Position numbers and translations under genes: made by a program. From Adlercreutzia faecimuris (GTDB taxonomy: Bacteria; Actinomycetota; Coriobacteriia; Coriobacteriales; Eggerthellaceae), in assembly GCF_022669055.1 (NCBI RefSeq), contig NZ_JAJMLW010000001.1, positions 992,001 through 1,056,000 of the forward strand: a stretch of 64,000 nt of DNA. Direction: 5' to 3'. Within the stretch, counting starts at the first letter, position 1; each line of letters starts with the position of its first letter. Of the stretch, positions 43,861 to 51,914 are shown one piece after another. Below the pieces are notes generated by a model. That model searched no databases. It was given only the letters and a program-made list of their open reading frames with translations, and was not told the origin of the DNA.

Positions 43861-44973
43861 TTACTTGCGCACGTCCTCCTCGACGGCGACGTAGACGAAG
43901 CCCGGGGTGCCCTCGGCGGGCAGCTCGTTGTAGGCCACCATCTCGGCGATCTCGGCCGGCGTGGCGCTCTTGGGCTCGGTGGCCAGCAGCTCGGCCGTGT
44001 CGGCACGGCGCTCCATGGCCTCGCGGAAGTCCTTGGTGCCCACGAAGACCTCCTGCTTGTAGGGGTTCACGCCCAGCTTCTTAGAGCGGTACACGATGTA
44101 GGCCAGGGCGGCGATGTTGGCGAACAGGGCCAGAAGCGACACGACCAGGTTCACGTCCGGGTTGTTCACCGACTGCGCGGCGAAGATGGAGTCGTTGGCG
44201 AACATCGGCACCATCTGGCAGAACATGCACCACATGGAAAGCGTGAAGGCGCGGTTCTGGATCCAGCCGCCCTTGTTCCAGATGAGGCCGGCGATGGTCG
44301 GGGCGAGCAGCAGCGCGATGCCGCAGTACCAGGAGTGGGTGGGCAGGTTGTTGTAGGTGTAGCAGAAGTTCCACAGGTCATAGGCGATGATGAACACCCA
44401 CGTCATGTCGGGCCACAGCATGTCCTGGCGCTTCTTGGAGATGTAGATGCCGAACCAGCCGGTCATGCAGAAGATGTTGAGGATGCCGGCGATGCCGTTG
44501 AACACGTTGTGCCAGCCGCCGTACAGGGTGACGCCCTCGGAGGACACCCAGGTGGTGCCGAAGGCGCGGATGGCGCTCTCGAAGTCGCTCACCACGGCGA
44601 TGAGGATGTTGATGGCCACGATGACGAAGGGGAAGGCCTTGAACCAGTGGGAGCGGCCCACCTTCGTCCAGGAGTACTTGATCATCATGAAGCCGATGCA
44701 GCCTGCGGTGGCGGCGTAGACCTTCGCGTAGTGGAACCAGCTGTTCATGTCGGTGTGGGTGGGGTTCGTGAGCGCCCACTCGGCGCCCATGGCCGCGCCG
44801 ATCTCGACGGCCAGGCAGTAGACGGTCATGGCGCCGCAGACGCCGAAGAACATGAACACGCCGCCGGCCTTGGAGCGTCGGGCGAGCTCGTTGAGCAGGA
44901 TGAGGGCGACGAGCACGATGATGAGCCCGGCCCACTGGTACAGGGCGTTGGGGCCGTAGACGTCGAACAACAT
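43861..44973 (-). CDS. DUF5692 family membrane protein
   Basis: A 370-residue polytopic protein with about eight or nine hydrophobic segments (for example LIIVLVALILLNELARR; FPFVIVAINILIAVVSDF; WVFIIAYDLWNFCYTY; LLLAPTIAGLIW). Aromatic and Asn residues are clustered in WNFCYTYNNLPTHSWY. The family is characteristic of Eggerthellaceae-type gut bacteria; function unknown. It lies 64 nt downstream of a TetR gene on the same strand. GGAGGATT precedes the ATG. Confidence 0.78.
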   Translation of the reverse strand: MLFDVYGPNALYQWAGLIIVLVALILLNELARRSKAGGVFMFFGVCGAMTVYCLAVEIGAAMGAEWALTNPTHTDMNSWFHYAKVYAATAGCIGFMMIKYSWTKVGRSHWFKAFPFVIVAINILIAVVSDFESAIRAFGTTWVSSEGVTLYGGWHNVFNGIAGILNIFCMTGWFGIYISKKRQDMLWPDMTWVFIIAYDLWNFCYTYNNLPTHSWYCGIALLLAPTIAGLIWNKGGWIQNRAFTLSMWCMFCQMVPMFANDSIFAAQSVNNPDVNLVVSLLALFANIAALAYIVYRSKKLGVNPYKQEVFVGTKDFREAMERRADTAELLATEPKSATPAEIAEMVAYNELPAEGTPGFVYVAVEEDVRK

Positions 44974-45037
44974 GGGTGAATCCTCCTTAGGTCTCGGTTT
45001 CCTTCTTATGTGCCTTGTCCGCTTGCGCGGCTGGTCG

Positions 45038-45634
45038 CTAGCAGGGGAGGGGCGCCGCCCGGGGCGAGGTGCCCCGCTCCATGTGGAGCGTCTGGGCGAT
45101 GAGGTCGGCGATGAGGGCGTCGTCGGCGTCGGGGTGCTGGCGCATGTAGCCGATGATGCCCAGGATGAGCACGTAGAACGTCTCGTACCGATGATCGATG
45201 CGCACCTCGTGGCGCGCCTCGTAGTCGCGCACGGTGCTCTCGAGGAGGTAGGCCGCCGTCTGGTCGGCCACGCGGTTGACGAAGTCGAGGTAGAGGGCCG
45301 CGTTCTCGCGCGAGGCGAGCGCGGTGCGGAAGGCGTCGTGCTCGAACAGCGCCACGCGCAGCAGGTGGACGACGCTCGACAGCGCGTGCTCGATGTCGCC
45401 CGGGCGCCGGTTGTCGTTCCAGTAGTGCAGCGCCTCCAGGTAGTCGGCGATGTAGGCGTCGAGCACCGCCGAGGTGACGGCCTCCTTGTCGGGGAAGTAG
45501 TGGTAGAACAGCGACCGCGCCACGCCCAGGCGGTTGGCGATGTCCTGGATGGTGGTGCGCGCGAGCCCCTTCTCCTCGTAGAGGGCGCGGGTCGCGGCGA
45601 TGATCTCCTCGCGGCGCTCCGTCGGGCTTGCCAT
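45038..45634 (-). CDS. TetR/AcrR-family regulator
   Basis: A 198-residue regulator with a standard TetR HTH (ALYEEKGLARTTIQDIANRL; GVARSLFYHYFPDKEAVT) and a helical ligand domain. It is upstream of the DUF5692 gene and divergent from the multiheme cytochrome operon. Two perfect and one imperfect TTGAC-N5-GTCAA palindromes in the intergenic region are its likely operators, so it probably controls both directions. Confidence 0.88.
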   Translation of the reverse strand: MASPTERREEIIAATRALYEEKGLARTTIQDIANRLGVARSLFYHYFPDKEAVTSAVLDAYIADYLEALHYWNDNRRPGDIEHALSSVVHLLRVALFEHDAFRTALASRENAALYLDFVNRVADQTAAYLLESTVRDYEARHEVRIDHRYETFYVLILGIIGYMRQHPDADDALIADLIAQTLHMERGTSPRAAPLPC

Positions 45635-45681
45635 GGCGGTCCTCCCTTCCCTCGCACTCGATCCGGTTCTTACGGTCGCGA

Positions 45682-45752
45682 AGATTACTCGTGAATTGAC
45701 AGCCCGTCAATGTACACATTTGACAATCCGTCAATGGTTGACGGCTTGTAAC
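45682..45752 (-). promoter_or_regulatory. TetR operator array with embedded minus-strand promoter
   Basis: TTGAC-N5-GTCAA palindromes lie at 45696-45710 and 45720-45734, with a degenerate third at 45738-45752. On the minus strand, TTGACG (in the first palindrome) plus 17 nt and TAATCT (45682-45687 reversed) form the tetR promoter, so binding would block it. Confidence 0.72.
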
Positions 45753-45770
45753 CATACGTCAATGAATGCT

Positions 45771-45799
45771 TTTCTGTACTGGGACGATGGTGCTATACT
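45771..45799 (+). promoter_or_regulatory. Promoter of the NrfH-like cytochrome operon
   Basis: TTTCTG (45771-45776), 17 nt and TATACT (45794-45799) preceded by TGC (extended -10). The leader is about 80 nt. The operator array lies just upstream. Confidence 0.55.
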
Positions 45800-45886
45800 C
45801 GCCGCAATAAACTTCATTGATGTATTAATAAAAATACTTCGGTGAAGCAATTACTAGGAAGCGATGATGAAAAGACGGGAGGCGCT

Positions 45887-46636
45887 ATGGACGAGCGGAA
45901 GACAGGGGCGGGCCCGGCGGAGGGCCCAGGCGCCTCGGCGGGACGGGCTCCGGACGTCCCGGCGGGGACGGGGTCTGCGGGACGTTCGGACGCCGCCTCG
46001 GCAGGCGCGGGGCACGCGGGGTGCCCGGATGCCGGCGCGCCCGGCGCGGCGCCCGCGCAGGAGGCCCCGGCCGCGCGGCGGCCCCGGCGGCGGTGGCCCG
46101 TGGCCGTGGGCGTGGTGGCGGTCGTCCTCCTGGTGGCGGGAGGCGGCTTCTGGGTGTGGCACGAGCAGCCCAGCTTCTGCAACGCCGTCTGCCACCAGCC
46201 CATGGACGCCTACGTCGACGGCTACTACGAGGATGACTCCCTGCTGGCCCACGCCCACATGACGGCGGGAACGACGTGCCTCCAGTGCCACGAGGCCAAG
46301 ATCGAGGACCAGGTGCACGAGGCGATGGTGTGGGTGTCCGGCGACTACCCGATGGACGAGAACGGGCTGCTCACCCGCGTGGGCGTGCGTGCGGACGAGG
46401 CCCTGTGCGCCACGGCCGGCTGCCACGACATGGCCGAGGTCATCGCCGCCACCGCGGACTGGGGCGGCGAGCCCGGCGTGAACCCTCACGACTCGCACCA
46501 GGGCCGCGCCATCGACTGCTCCAACTGCCACGGCGTCCACGAGCAGTCGGTTATGTACTGCAACACCTGCCATGACTACGCGGTTCCCGAGGGCTGGGCC
46601 GAGCCGGTCCGCACCGACGCCGCGGCCGCGAAGTGA
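45887..46636 (+). CDS. NapC/NrfH-like membrane-anchored multiheme cytochrome c
   Basis: A 249-residue protein: a long Ala/Gly/Pro-rich N terminus (about 75 residues), one transmembrane helix (VAVGVVAVVLLVAGGGFWVW), then an extracytoplasmic domain with five candidate heme motifs: CNAVCH (CX3CH), CLQCH, CATAGCH (CX4CH), CSNCH and CNTCH. It should take electrons from quinol and pass them to the FMN-binding lipoprotein and FAD reductase encoded next. ATG 45887 follows GGGAGG; an upstream GTG 45842 is less likely. Confidence 0.87.
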   Translation: MDERKTGAGPAEGPGASAGRAPDVPAGTGSAGRSDAASAGAGHAGCPDAGAPGAAPAQEAPAARRPRRRWPVAVGVVAVVLLVAGGGFWVWHEQPSFCNAVCHQPMDAYVDGYYEDDSLLAHAHMTAGTTCLQCHEAKIEDQVHEAMVWVSGDYPMDENGLLTRVGVRADEALCATAGCHDMAEVIAATADWGGEPGVNPHDSHQGRAIDCSNCHGVHEQSVMYCNTCHDYAVPEGWAEPVRTDAAAAK

Positions 46637-46647
46637 AGGAGGATGCG

Positions 46648-47172
46648 ATGAGGACGACGAGGCTATCGGCCGTGGCCTGCGGGGCCGCGGCGCTCACCCT
46701 GGGGCTCGCGGGATGCGGCGCCAGCTTCGAGGGGTCTGGGTCGAAGGACGCGGCCTCCGCCGAGCAGCTGGCCCTGCGCGCCGACGACCCGTGGGCCGCC
46801 GAGGTAGTGGCCGACCCGCAGGCGCGGGCCGAGGGCGACCTGCATGACGGCGTGTACACCGGCACGGGCCGCGGCATGGAGGGCCCCATCACCGTGACGC
46901 TGCTGGTCAGCGACGGGCGCATCACCTGCCTGGAGACCACCCAGGAGGGCGAGAGCCAGAGCCGCGGCGGCTACGAGGCCATCCGCGACGGCAAGTTCGC
47001 CGCCATGATCGAGGCGGCGCAGGGATCCGACATCGACGCCATATCGGGCGCCACCATCACCACCGCCGGCGTGCGCCAGGCCGTGGATGACGCGCTCGCC
47101 CAGTCCGAGGCGGGCGCCGCCGCCGACGCGGCCGTGCCCGGCGCCGCCGAGAAGGGAGCCGACGATGAGTAA
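46648..47172 (+). CDS. FMN-binding lipoprotein
   Basis: A 174-residue lipoprotein. The signal peptide ends in the lipobox LGLAGC. The FMN-binding domain carries DAISGATITT, the Ser/Thr site to which ApbE attaches FMN covalently. It links the cytochrome to the following FAD reductase, as in fumarate-reductase-like extracellular systems. AAGGAGG precedes ATG 46648. It overlaps the next gene by 8 nt. Confidence 0.9.
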   Translation: MRTTRLSAVACGAAALTLGLAGCGASFEGSGSKDAASAEQLALRADDPWAAEVVADPQARAEGDLHDGVYTGTGRGMEGPITVTLLVSDGRITCLETTQEGESQSRGGYEAIRDGKFAAMIEAAQGSDIDAISGATITTAGVRQAVDDALAQSEAGAAADAAVPGAAEKGADDE

Positions 47173-49006
47173 GGCAGACGTTTCCGCCCGCGGCCTGTCG
47201 CGCCGCGACTTTCTGGCCGGGGGCGCCCTGGCCGCCACGGCCGCCGCGGCGACGGCGCTCCTGGGCCCGGACGCGGCCCTGGCCGCCGAGGGCCGCATCG
47301 GCGACTGGGCGGCCGACGGCAGCGCCGCCATCCCCACGCCGGCCAGCGACGCCACCAACGCGAGCGCGTCCGACGGCACCTACCGCGACCACAACCCGGC
47401 GTGCTTCCCTGCCAACGACGCAAGCCCCATCCCGCCGCGCGCCGTGCCCGACGTGTGGGACTACGAGTGCGACATCTGCGTGGTGGGCGCCGGCGGGGGC
47501 GGCCTGAACGCCGCGGCCCGCTCCGCCGAGCTGGGCGCGAAGGTCATCTGCGTCGAGGCGCTCGGGCTCCACGGCGGCAACGCCCAGGAGGCGGGCATGT
47601 GCGGCATCCTGGGCGGGTACTCCGGCCAGGACGAGAAGAAGTTCGCCTTCCCGAGCTACCCCTTCGACGCCCAGGCGCTCACCGACTGGGCCATGGACGA
47701 GTACCACTACGCGGCCGATCCCAAGCTCATCTACCGGCTGGCCTCCGAGGGCGGCAAGTCGCTTGACTGGATGGCCGACTGCGGCGTGCAGTGGCGCCTC
47801 GGCGAGGTGCCCGTGTACGTGGCGCCGAAGAACTCAACGCTCGACCACCACGTGCTGAAGATGAAGGACGCCACCGACGCCATGTTCGCCTACGGCCAGC
47901 GCCAGGGCGTGGACTACAAGTTCCAGAGCCCGGCCGTGGCCCTCGTACGGGACGACGGCGGACGCATCGTGGGCGTGGTCGTCAACGAGGGCTTCTCCCA
48001 TGAGCGCTACATCCACGCGAAGGACGCCGTCATCCTCACGGCCGGCGGCTTCTGCAACAACAAGGCGCTCTTGGACAAGTACATCCCCACGGCGGCCATG
48101 GGCTGCGCGTCGAGCTACCTCACGGCGGGCGAGACGGGCGAGTGCTTCCGCATGGGGCTCGGCGTCGGCGCCGACGTGTCGGGCTTCAACAGCTCGGCCT
48201 CCTTCGACGGCGGCGTGGACTGGCAGGCCGAGGGCGGCCAGTGGGCGCGGTTCCTCTACGATGGCATGACCCAGCTCTCGCGCCAGCCGTGGCTCACCAT
48301 CGACCGCTGCGGCAACCGCCTGCGCTACATGGACTCCCGCGTGGGCGAGGACGGCGCCAACGCCATCTACGCCCTGGGCGACCTGGCCACCATCCAGATG
48401 ACCCCGCCGGGCCACCGCTCCTACATCATCTTCGACTCCCACTACGAGGACCACCTGGCCGGCTTCGCCCAGGAGCACTGCCGCAAGCTCATCACGCCCG
48501 ACCTCGAGCAGATCGACAAGGTGCCCGAGCACTACCGCGACTGGCATCACGGCGTGCAGGACGCCATCGACGCCGACGTGCTGAAGCGCCGCGACACCCT
48601 GGAGGAGCTCGAGGCCGACCTGGGGTTCGCCCCGGGCGTGCTCACCGGGGCCGTGGCCGCGTGGAACGAGGCCTGCGCGCGCGGCGAGGACGACTTCCTG
48701 TACCCGATGCCGCCCGAGTGGCTGCACCCCGTCCTCGACCCGCCCTTCTACGGCTGCCGCATCGGCGGCAACCTCTACGGCACCAAGGCCGGCCTGCTCA
48801 TCAACGACCAGATGCAGGTGGTGGGCACCGACGGCCTGGTCATCCCCGGGCTCTACGCCGGCTGGCACACCGCCGGCGGCGCCTGCGGCGAGAACAGCTA
48901 CATCGGCGACCCCATCTTGGGATCGCTCATGGGAGACGTCGGGCTCGCCTTCTGCGGCGGGTACCTGTGCGGCACGTCCGCGGTGGCGAACGAGAGGGGT
49001 GAGTAG
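47165..49006 (+). CDS. Tat-exported FAD-dependent reductase (fumarate reductase/FccA-like flavoprotein)
   Basis: A 613-residue flavoprotein: Tat signal SRRDFLAGG, FAD dinucleotide motif ICVVGAGGGGLNAAARSAELG about residue 105, LHGGNAQEAGM, VILTAGGFCNNKALL and the C-terminal LYAGWHTAGGACGENSYIGDPIL. Secreted flavin reductases of this type in Eggerthellaceae (for example the digoxin-reducing Cgr2 and many respiratory enol or enone reductases) take electrons from a NrfH-like cytochrome. The substrate is unknown; catalytic Arg placement cannot be assigned with certainty by eye. Confidence 0.9.
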   Translation: MSKADVSARGLSRRDFLAGGALAATAAAATALLGPDAALAAEGRIGDWAADGSAAIPTPASDATNASASDGTYRDHNPACFPANDASPIPPRAVPDVWDYECDICVVGAGGGGLNAAARSAELGAKVICVEALGLHGGNAQEAGMCGILGGYSGQDEKKFAFPSYPFDAQALTDWAMDEYHYAADPKLIYRLASEGGKSLDWMADCGVQWRLGEVPVYVAPKNSTLDHHVLKMKDATDAMFAYGQRQGVDYKFQSPAVALVRDDGGRIVGVVVNEGFSHERYIHAKDAVILTAGGFCNNKALLDKYIPTAAMGCASSYLTAGETGECFRMGLGVGADVSGFNSSASFDGGVDWQAEGGQWARFLYDGMTQLSRQPWLTIDRCGNRLRYMDSRVGEDGANAIYALGDLATIQMTPPGHRSYIIFDSHYEDHLAGFAQEHCRKLITPDLEQIDKVPEHYRDWHHGVQDAIDADVLKRRDTLEELEADLGFAPGVLTGAVAAWNEACARGEDDFLYPMPPEWLHPVLDPPFYGCRIGGNLYGTKAGLLINDQMQVVGTDGLVIPGLYAGWHTAGGACGENSYIGDPILGSLMGDVGLAFCGGYLCGTSAVANERGE

Positions 49007-49007
49007 C

Positions 49008-49781
49008 ATGGGAGAGGTCATGCGGAGGACGGCGCGGCCCTACCTCACGCTGTTCGGGCTGGCGCTCGTGGTGGCGCTTCTGGGGCGCGTGGCGCTCGGG
49101 GTGGCCGGCGCGACGGGCATCCTGGCCTTCGACTACATCTCGGCGTCGGGGGTGCCCATGCTGGACGTGGTCTGCTCCATCCTGACCGGGTCGGCGCTCG
49201 TGGCGTTCATGTTCGCGGCGGGGCTCGCGCTGGTGGTGTCCACCGCCGGCCCCGTGCTGGGCGCGGTCCTCTACGCCCGCGGCGAGGAGGGCGCCGGCCG
49301 GCCGGTCGTCGCGTTTCTGTGGGGCTGGGCGACGGCGCTCGCGGCCGTCGTGTGCCTGGCGGTGCTGGCGCTGGGGATACTCTCGGCCGTGCAGGTGGGG
49401 TCGATGAGCTCGAAGCTGCCGGGGCTGCCGGTGATCGCGCTGGGCGCCGTGGCGTTCGCGGCGTTCATTGGGACGCTCCTGGCCGCGGCGCAGATGGTGC
49501 TCGTGGCCTGCGTCGAGCGCGCCCGCGCCGGCCGCTCGCTGGCCGCGTCGCTGCTCGCGGCCTGCGCCGTCTGCGGCGCCGTGGCGGCCGCGCTCACCCT
49601 GGGCACGTTCGCCGCGCTCAACCAGGCGAGCGTGCAGGTGCCCGCGCTTCTGGGCTGGGTCGCCGCCGACGTGGCGGCCAACCTCCTCATGACGGCGCTC
49701 GCCGCCCGCGTGGCCCGGCGCGCCCGTGCGGCCAAGGCGGCGGGATCCGGTGGCGCAGTAGGCGCCCCTGTGCTGCAGTAG
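49008..49781 (+). CDS. Polytopic membrane protein of the flavin reductase operon
   Basis: A 257-residue protein with six hydrophobic segments (YLTLFGLALVVALLGRVALG; ALVAFMFAAGLALVVST; FLWGWATALAAVVCLAVLAL; PVIALGAVAFAAFIGTLLAA; SLLAACAVCGAVAAALTL; LLGWVAADVAANLLMTAL). I do not recognise a family. It lies 1 nt after the reductase stop and before the terminator, so it is part of the operon and may be a transporter or a maturation factor. ATG 49008 is used; a GTG at 48999 is an alternative. Confidence 0.75.
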   Translation: MGEVMRRTARPYLTLFGLALVVALLGRVALGVAGATGILAFDYISASGVPMLDVVCSILTGSALVAFMFAAGLALVVSTAGPVLGAVLYARGEEGAGRPVVAFLWGWATALAAVVCLAVLALGILSAVQVGSMSSKLPGLPVIALGAVAFAAFIGTLLAAAQMVLVACVERARAGRSLAASLLAACAVCGAVAAALTLGTFAALNQASVQVPALLGWVAADVAANLLMTALAARVARRARAAKAAGSGGAVGAPVLQ

Positions 49782-49826
49782 GATCAATCGGCGCCCCGCC
49801 TGGCCGGGCAGCATCGGTTAATGGTT

Positions 49827-49868
49827 AAGCCGGGTCCGCCCTAGACGGGTGGCCCGGCTTTCTCTTTT
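49827..49868 (+). terminator. Terminator of the cytochrome-flavin reductase operon
   Basis: An 8-bp perfect stem (49827-49834 with 49853-49860) with a partly paired interior, followed by TCTCTTTT. Confidence 0.7.
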
Positions 49869-49889
49869 CCCAACGCCGTTTGTCGCGCC

Positions 49890-50855
49890 CTATTCCGCGG
49901 GCACCAGCTGGTCGAGCTCTGCCTGCTCGCGGGCGGCCTTGCGGTCGCGCAGGTCGGCGACGACGGTGTGCCCCACCCGGGCGATGGCGTCGCGCTGCCC
50001 CGGCTCCAGGTTCGCCCACAGGCGGGTGCGCGCCAGCTCGTTCACCGTCGCGCCGATGAGGTCGGCCTGGAACGCCCCCTCGTCGGTGAGCGCCACGTAG
50101 ACCGCCTTTTTGTCCTGGGGCGATCGGAGGCGCCGCGCCCACCCGCGCCGGACCAGCCGGTCGGCCGCGCGCGCCGCGTTCACCGACGACAGCAGCAGCG
50201 ACTCGCCCAGCAGCCCCAGGCGCTGGGGCCGCCCCTCCTCGGCCAGGCGCTGGACCATGCGGCACTCGTTGAACGAGGCGCCGCAGGCCTCGCGCAGGGT
50301 GCGCTCGGTCTCCTGGCGGATGAGCTCGACGGCCATGAGGGCGCGCGTGGCGGGGAAGCGCGGCGGCTGGCCCCCGTCGAGCGGCGGCTCGATGCGCGCG
50401 CCGGCGGCGATGGCGGCCTCCAGGATGGTGCGGTAGGCCGGGTTGTCGGTGGGGAAGGTGGCGTAGAGGCTGGCCACGAGCGCCTCGTTCACGGCGGCCA
50501 CGTGGGCGGCGCCCTCGTCGGTGACGGCCAGGAAGCGGGTGCGCCCGTCGGCGTCGCCGGCGGTGCGCGTGACGTAGCCGGCGGCCTCGAGCGCGTCGAC
50601 CGCCTGGGTCACCACGTTGGGCTTGAGGGCCAGGAGCCGCCCGAGCTCGCCCTGGTTGACGGCGCCGGGCGCCTGGAGCAGCTTGGTGAGCACGCGGTAC
50701 TGGGTGGCGTTGAGCGTGCTGGCGGCGGCGAGCCCGCGGCGCAGCGCCTCGTGGGCCATCTCGAAGGCCACGAAGTACGTGGAGTCGAGCGTCAGGTCGT
50801 CCGCGCCGGCGCGGAGGGCGGCGGGGGAGGAGGATGCGGGGGAAGCGGGGGTCAT
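49890..50855 (-). CDS. Tandem MarR-type winged-helix regulator
   Basis: A 321-residue protein with two MarR-like winged helix units. The first (about residues 25-120) has ATQYRVLTKLLQAPGAVNQG and LLALKPNVVTQAVDALEAAG, then the wing DADGRTRFLAVTDEG. The second (about 180-290) has GLLGESLLLSSVNAARAADR and SPQDKKAVYVALTDEG. Single-chain double MarR proteins presumably work as internal pseudo-dimers. ATG 50855 has GAAGGTGA upstream. The adjacent genes do not reveal the target. Confidence 0.82.
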   Translation of the reverse strand: MTPASPASSSPAALRAGADDLTLDSTYFVAFEMAHEALRRGLAAASTLNATQYRVLTKLLQAPGAVNQGELGRLLALKPNVVTQAVDALEAAGYVTRTAGDADGRTRFLAVTDEGAAHVAAVNEALVASLYATFPTDNPAYRTILEAAIAAGARIEPPLDGGQPPRFPATRALMAVELIRQETERTLREACGASFNECRMVQRLAEEGRPQRLGLLGESLLLSSVNAARAADRLVRRGWARRLRSPQDKKAVYVALTDEGAFQADLIGATVNELARTRLWANLEPGQRDAIARVGHTVVADLRDRKAAREQAELDQLVPAE

Positions 50856-50986
50856 GGTCACCTTCGGCTCGGACGAGAGTTAGTTCATCGGTGTAGCGAT
50901 AAGTCTAGCCCTCCCGCGCGCCCCCGCGCCGCGCGCCGCGAAGAATCCACAAGGGCGCTACGTCGCCGCTGCCCCGCCGGCGCGCC

Positions 50987-51160
50987 GTGGACAAAAAACG
51001 CCGATCTCGCGGGTTTTCGGGGGCCCAGAATCGGGATGGGGAAGCTGTGCTGCGCGTTTCCCCAGGTCAGAATCGCTGGTGGTTGGCGCAGGGCTTCGGG
51101 TGGCCTGCGAGATCGGCGTTTTTTGTCCACCGAGATGCGAGATCGCCGCTTTTTGTCCAC
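50987..51160. repeat. Locus B: arm-core-arm element plus an extra arm copy
   Basis: The arms at 50987-51010 and 51107-51130 are exact 24-bp reverse complements (GTGGACAAAAAACGCCGATC plus TCGC) enclosing about 95 bp. The core has the reverse complement of the locus A motif at 51052-51069. A third arm copy lies at 51136-51160. Same family as locus A. Confidence 0.87.
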
Positions 51161-51177
51161 CGGAGGGCCGCGTGCGT

Positions 51178-51350
51178 CCCTCGGGCGCGTCGCGTGCCGC
51201 CGCCCACTCGCGCCCCTCGGACGCGTCGCGCCGCCCCGCGCCCCTCGGGCGCGCCGCGCGCCGCCCACCCGCGCCCACCCGCGCCCCTCGGGCGCGCCGC
51301 GTGTCGCCGCCCACCCGCGCCCTCGGGCGCGCCGCGTGTCGCCGTCCTGT
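51178..51350. repeat. Imperfect tandem GC-rich repeats
   Basis: Five occurrences of TCGG(G/A)CGCG begin at 51181, 51217, 51245, 51288 and 51323, separated by 28-43 bp of similar CGCC-rich sequence. There is no gene. An AT-richer stretch with a TATGAT at 51403-51408 before the Veg gene probably holds its promoter. Confidence 0.65.
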
Positions 51351-51463
51351 GTGGATAGCCAGGAAAAACTTACCAAGCCTAACTTTTGCTTGACAAGGAT
51401 GGTATGATATGCAGCTGTTATCTGTGAGTTTTGCCCCGAGACACCCGGTAAGGATGATTGAGC

Positions 51464-51799
51464 ATGGATTTGGCCAAGCAGGCAAAGATCGTCGATGGCA
51501 TTCATGATACCCTTCATGACTTCGTCGGTCAACGACTGAAGGTGCGCGCCAACATGGGCCGCTCGAAGATCGTCGAGAGCGAGGGCGTGCTGACCCAGGT
51601 GCACCCCCAGCTGTTCATCATGGAGGTGGACCGCAAGCGCGGCCGCACCGCCCGCCAGTCCTACCAGTACGTCGACGTGCTCACCGGCATGGTGGAGCTG
51701 TCGCAGAACGGCGAGCCGCTGTTCGCCCCGTTCATCGAGGAGAACCCGCTGGAGGACGGCCTCCTGGGCGAGCCCGAGGCCGAGCGCGTGCTGGCCTAG
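51464..51799 (+). CDS. Veg family protein
   Basis: A 111-residue protein matching the Veg family: IHDTLHDFVGQRLKVRANMG, RSKIVESEGVLTQVHPQLFI, SYQYVDVLTGMVEL (quoted as blocks). Veg is a small cytoplasmic protein linked to biofilm formation and possibly RNA binding in Bacillus. The C terminus here is about 25 residues longer than the short Bacillus form. The start at ATG 51464 follows AAGGATGA. Confidence 0.87.
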   Translation: MDLAKQAKIVDGIHDTLHDFVGQRLKVRANMGRSKIVESEGVLTQVHPQLFIMEVDRKRGRTARQSYQYVDVLTGMVELSQNGEPLFAPFIEENPLEDGLLGEPEAERVLA

Positions 51800-51848
51800 G
51801 CCTCCCGCCCGCACCGTCCCGCCGCCCCCGTCGCGCAGCGACCGTTGC

Positions 51849-51888
51849 AAGCGCCCCGCCGCCCCTGGCCGCGGGGCGCTTCTCTTCC
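51849..51888 (+). terminator. Terminator after the Veg gene
   Basis: An 11-bp perfect stem (51849-51859 with 51871-51881), then CTCTTCC. Confidence 0.7.
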
Positions 51889-51914
51889 ATCCCCTCCCTC
51901 CTGAAAGGCACGCC

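Noticed and set aside
51181-51350. CRISPR array
   Set aside because: The repeats are imperfect, unequal in spacing (28-43 bp) and the spacers resemble each other; no cas genes are nearby.
51390-51408. TTGACA at 51390 with TATGAT at 51403 as a promoter of the Veg gene
   Set aside because: The spacing is only 7 nt, so the two boxes cannot work together; TATGAT may still act with another -35.
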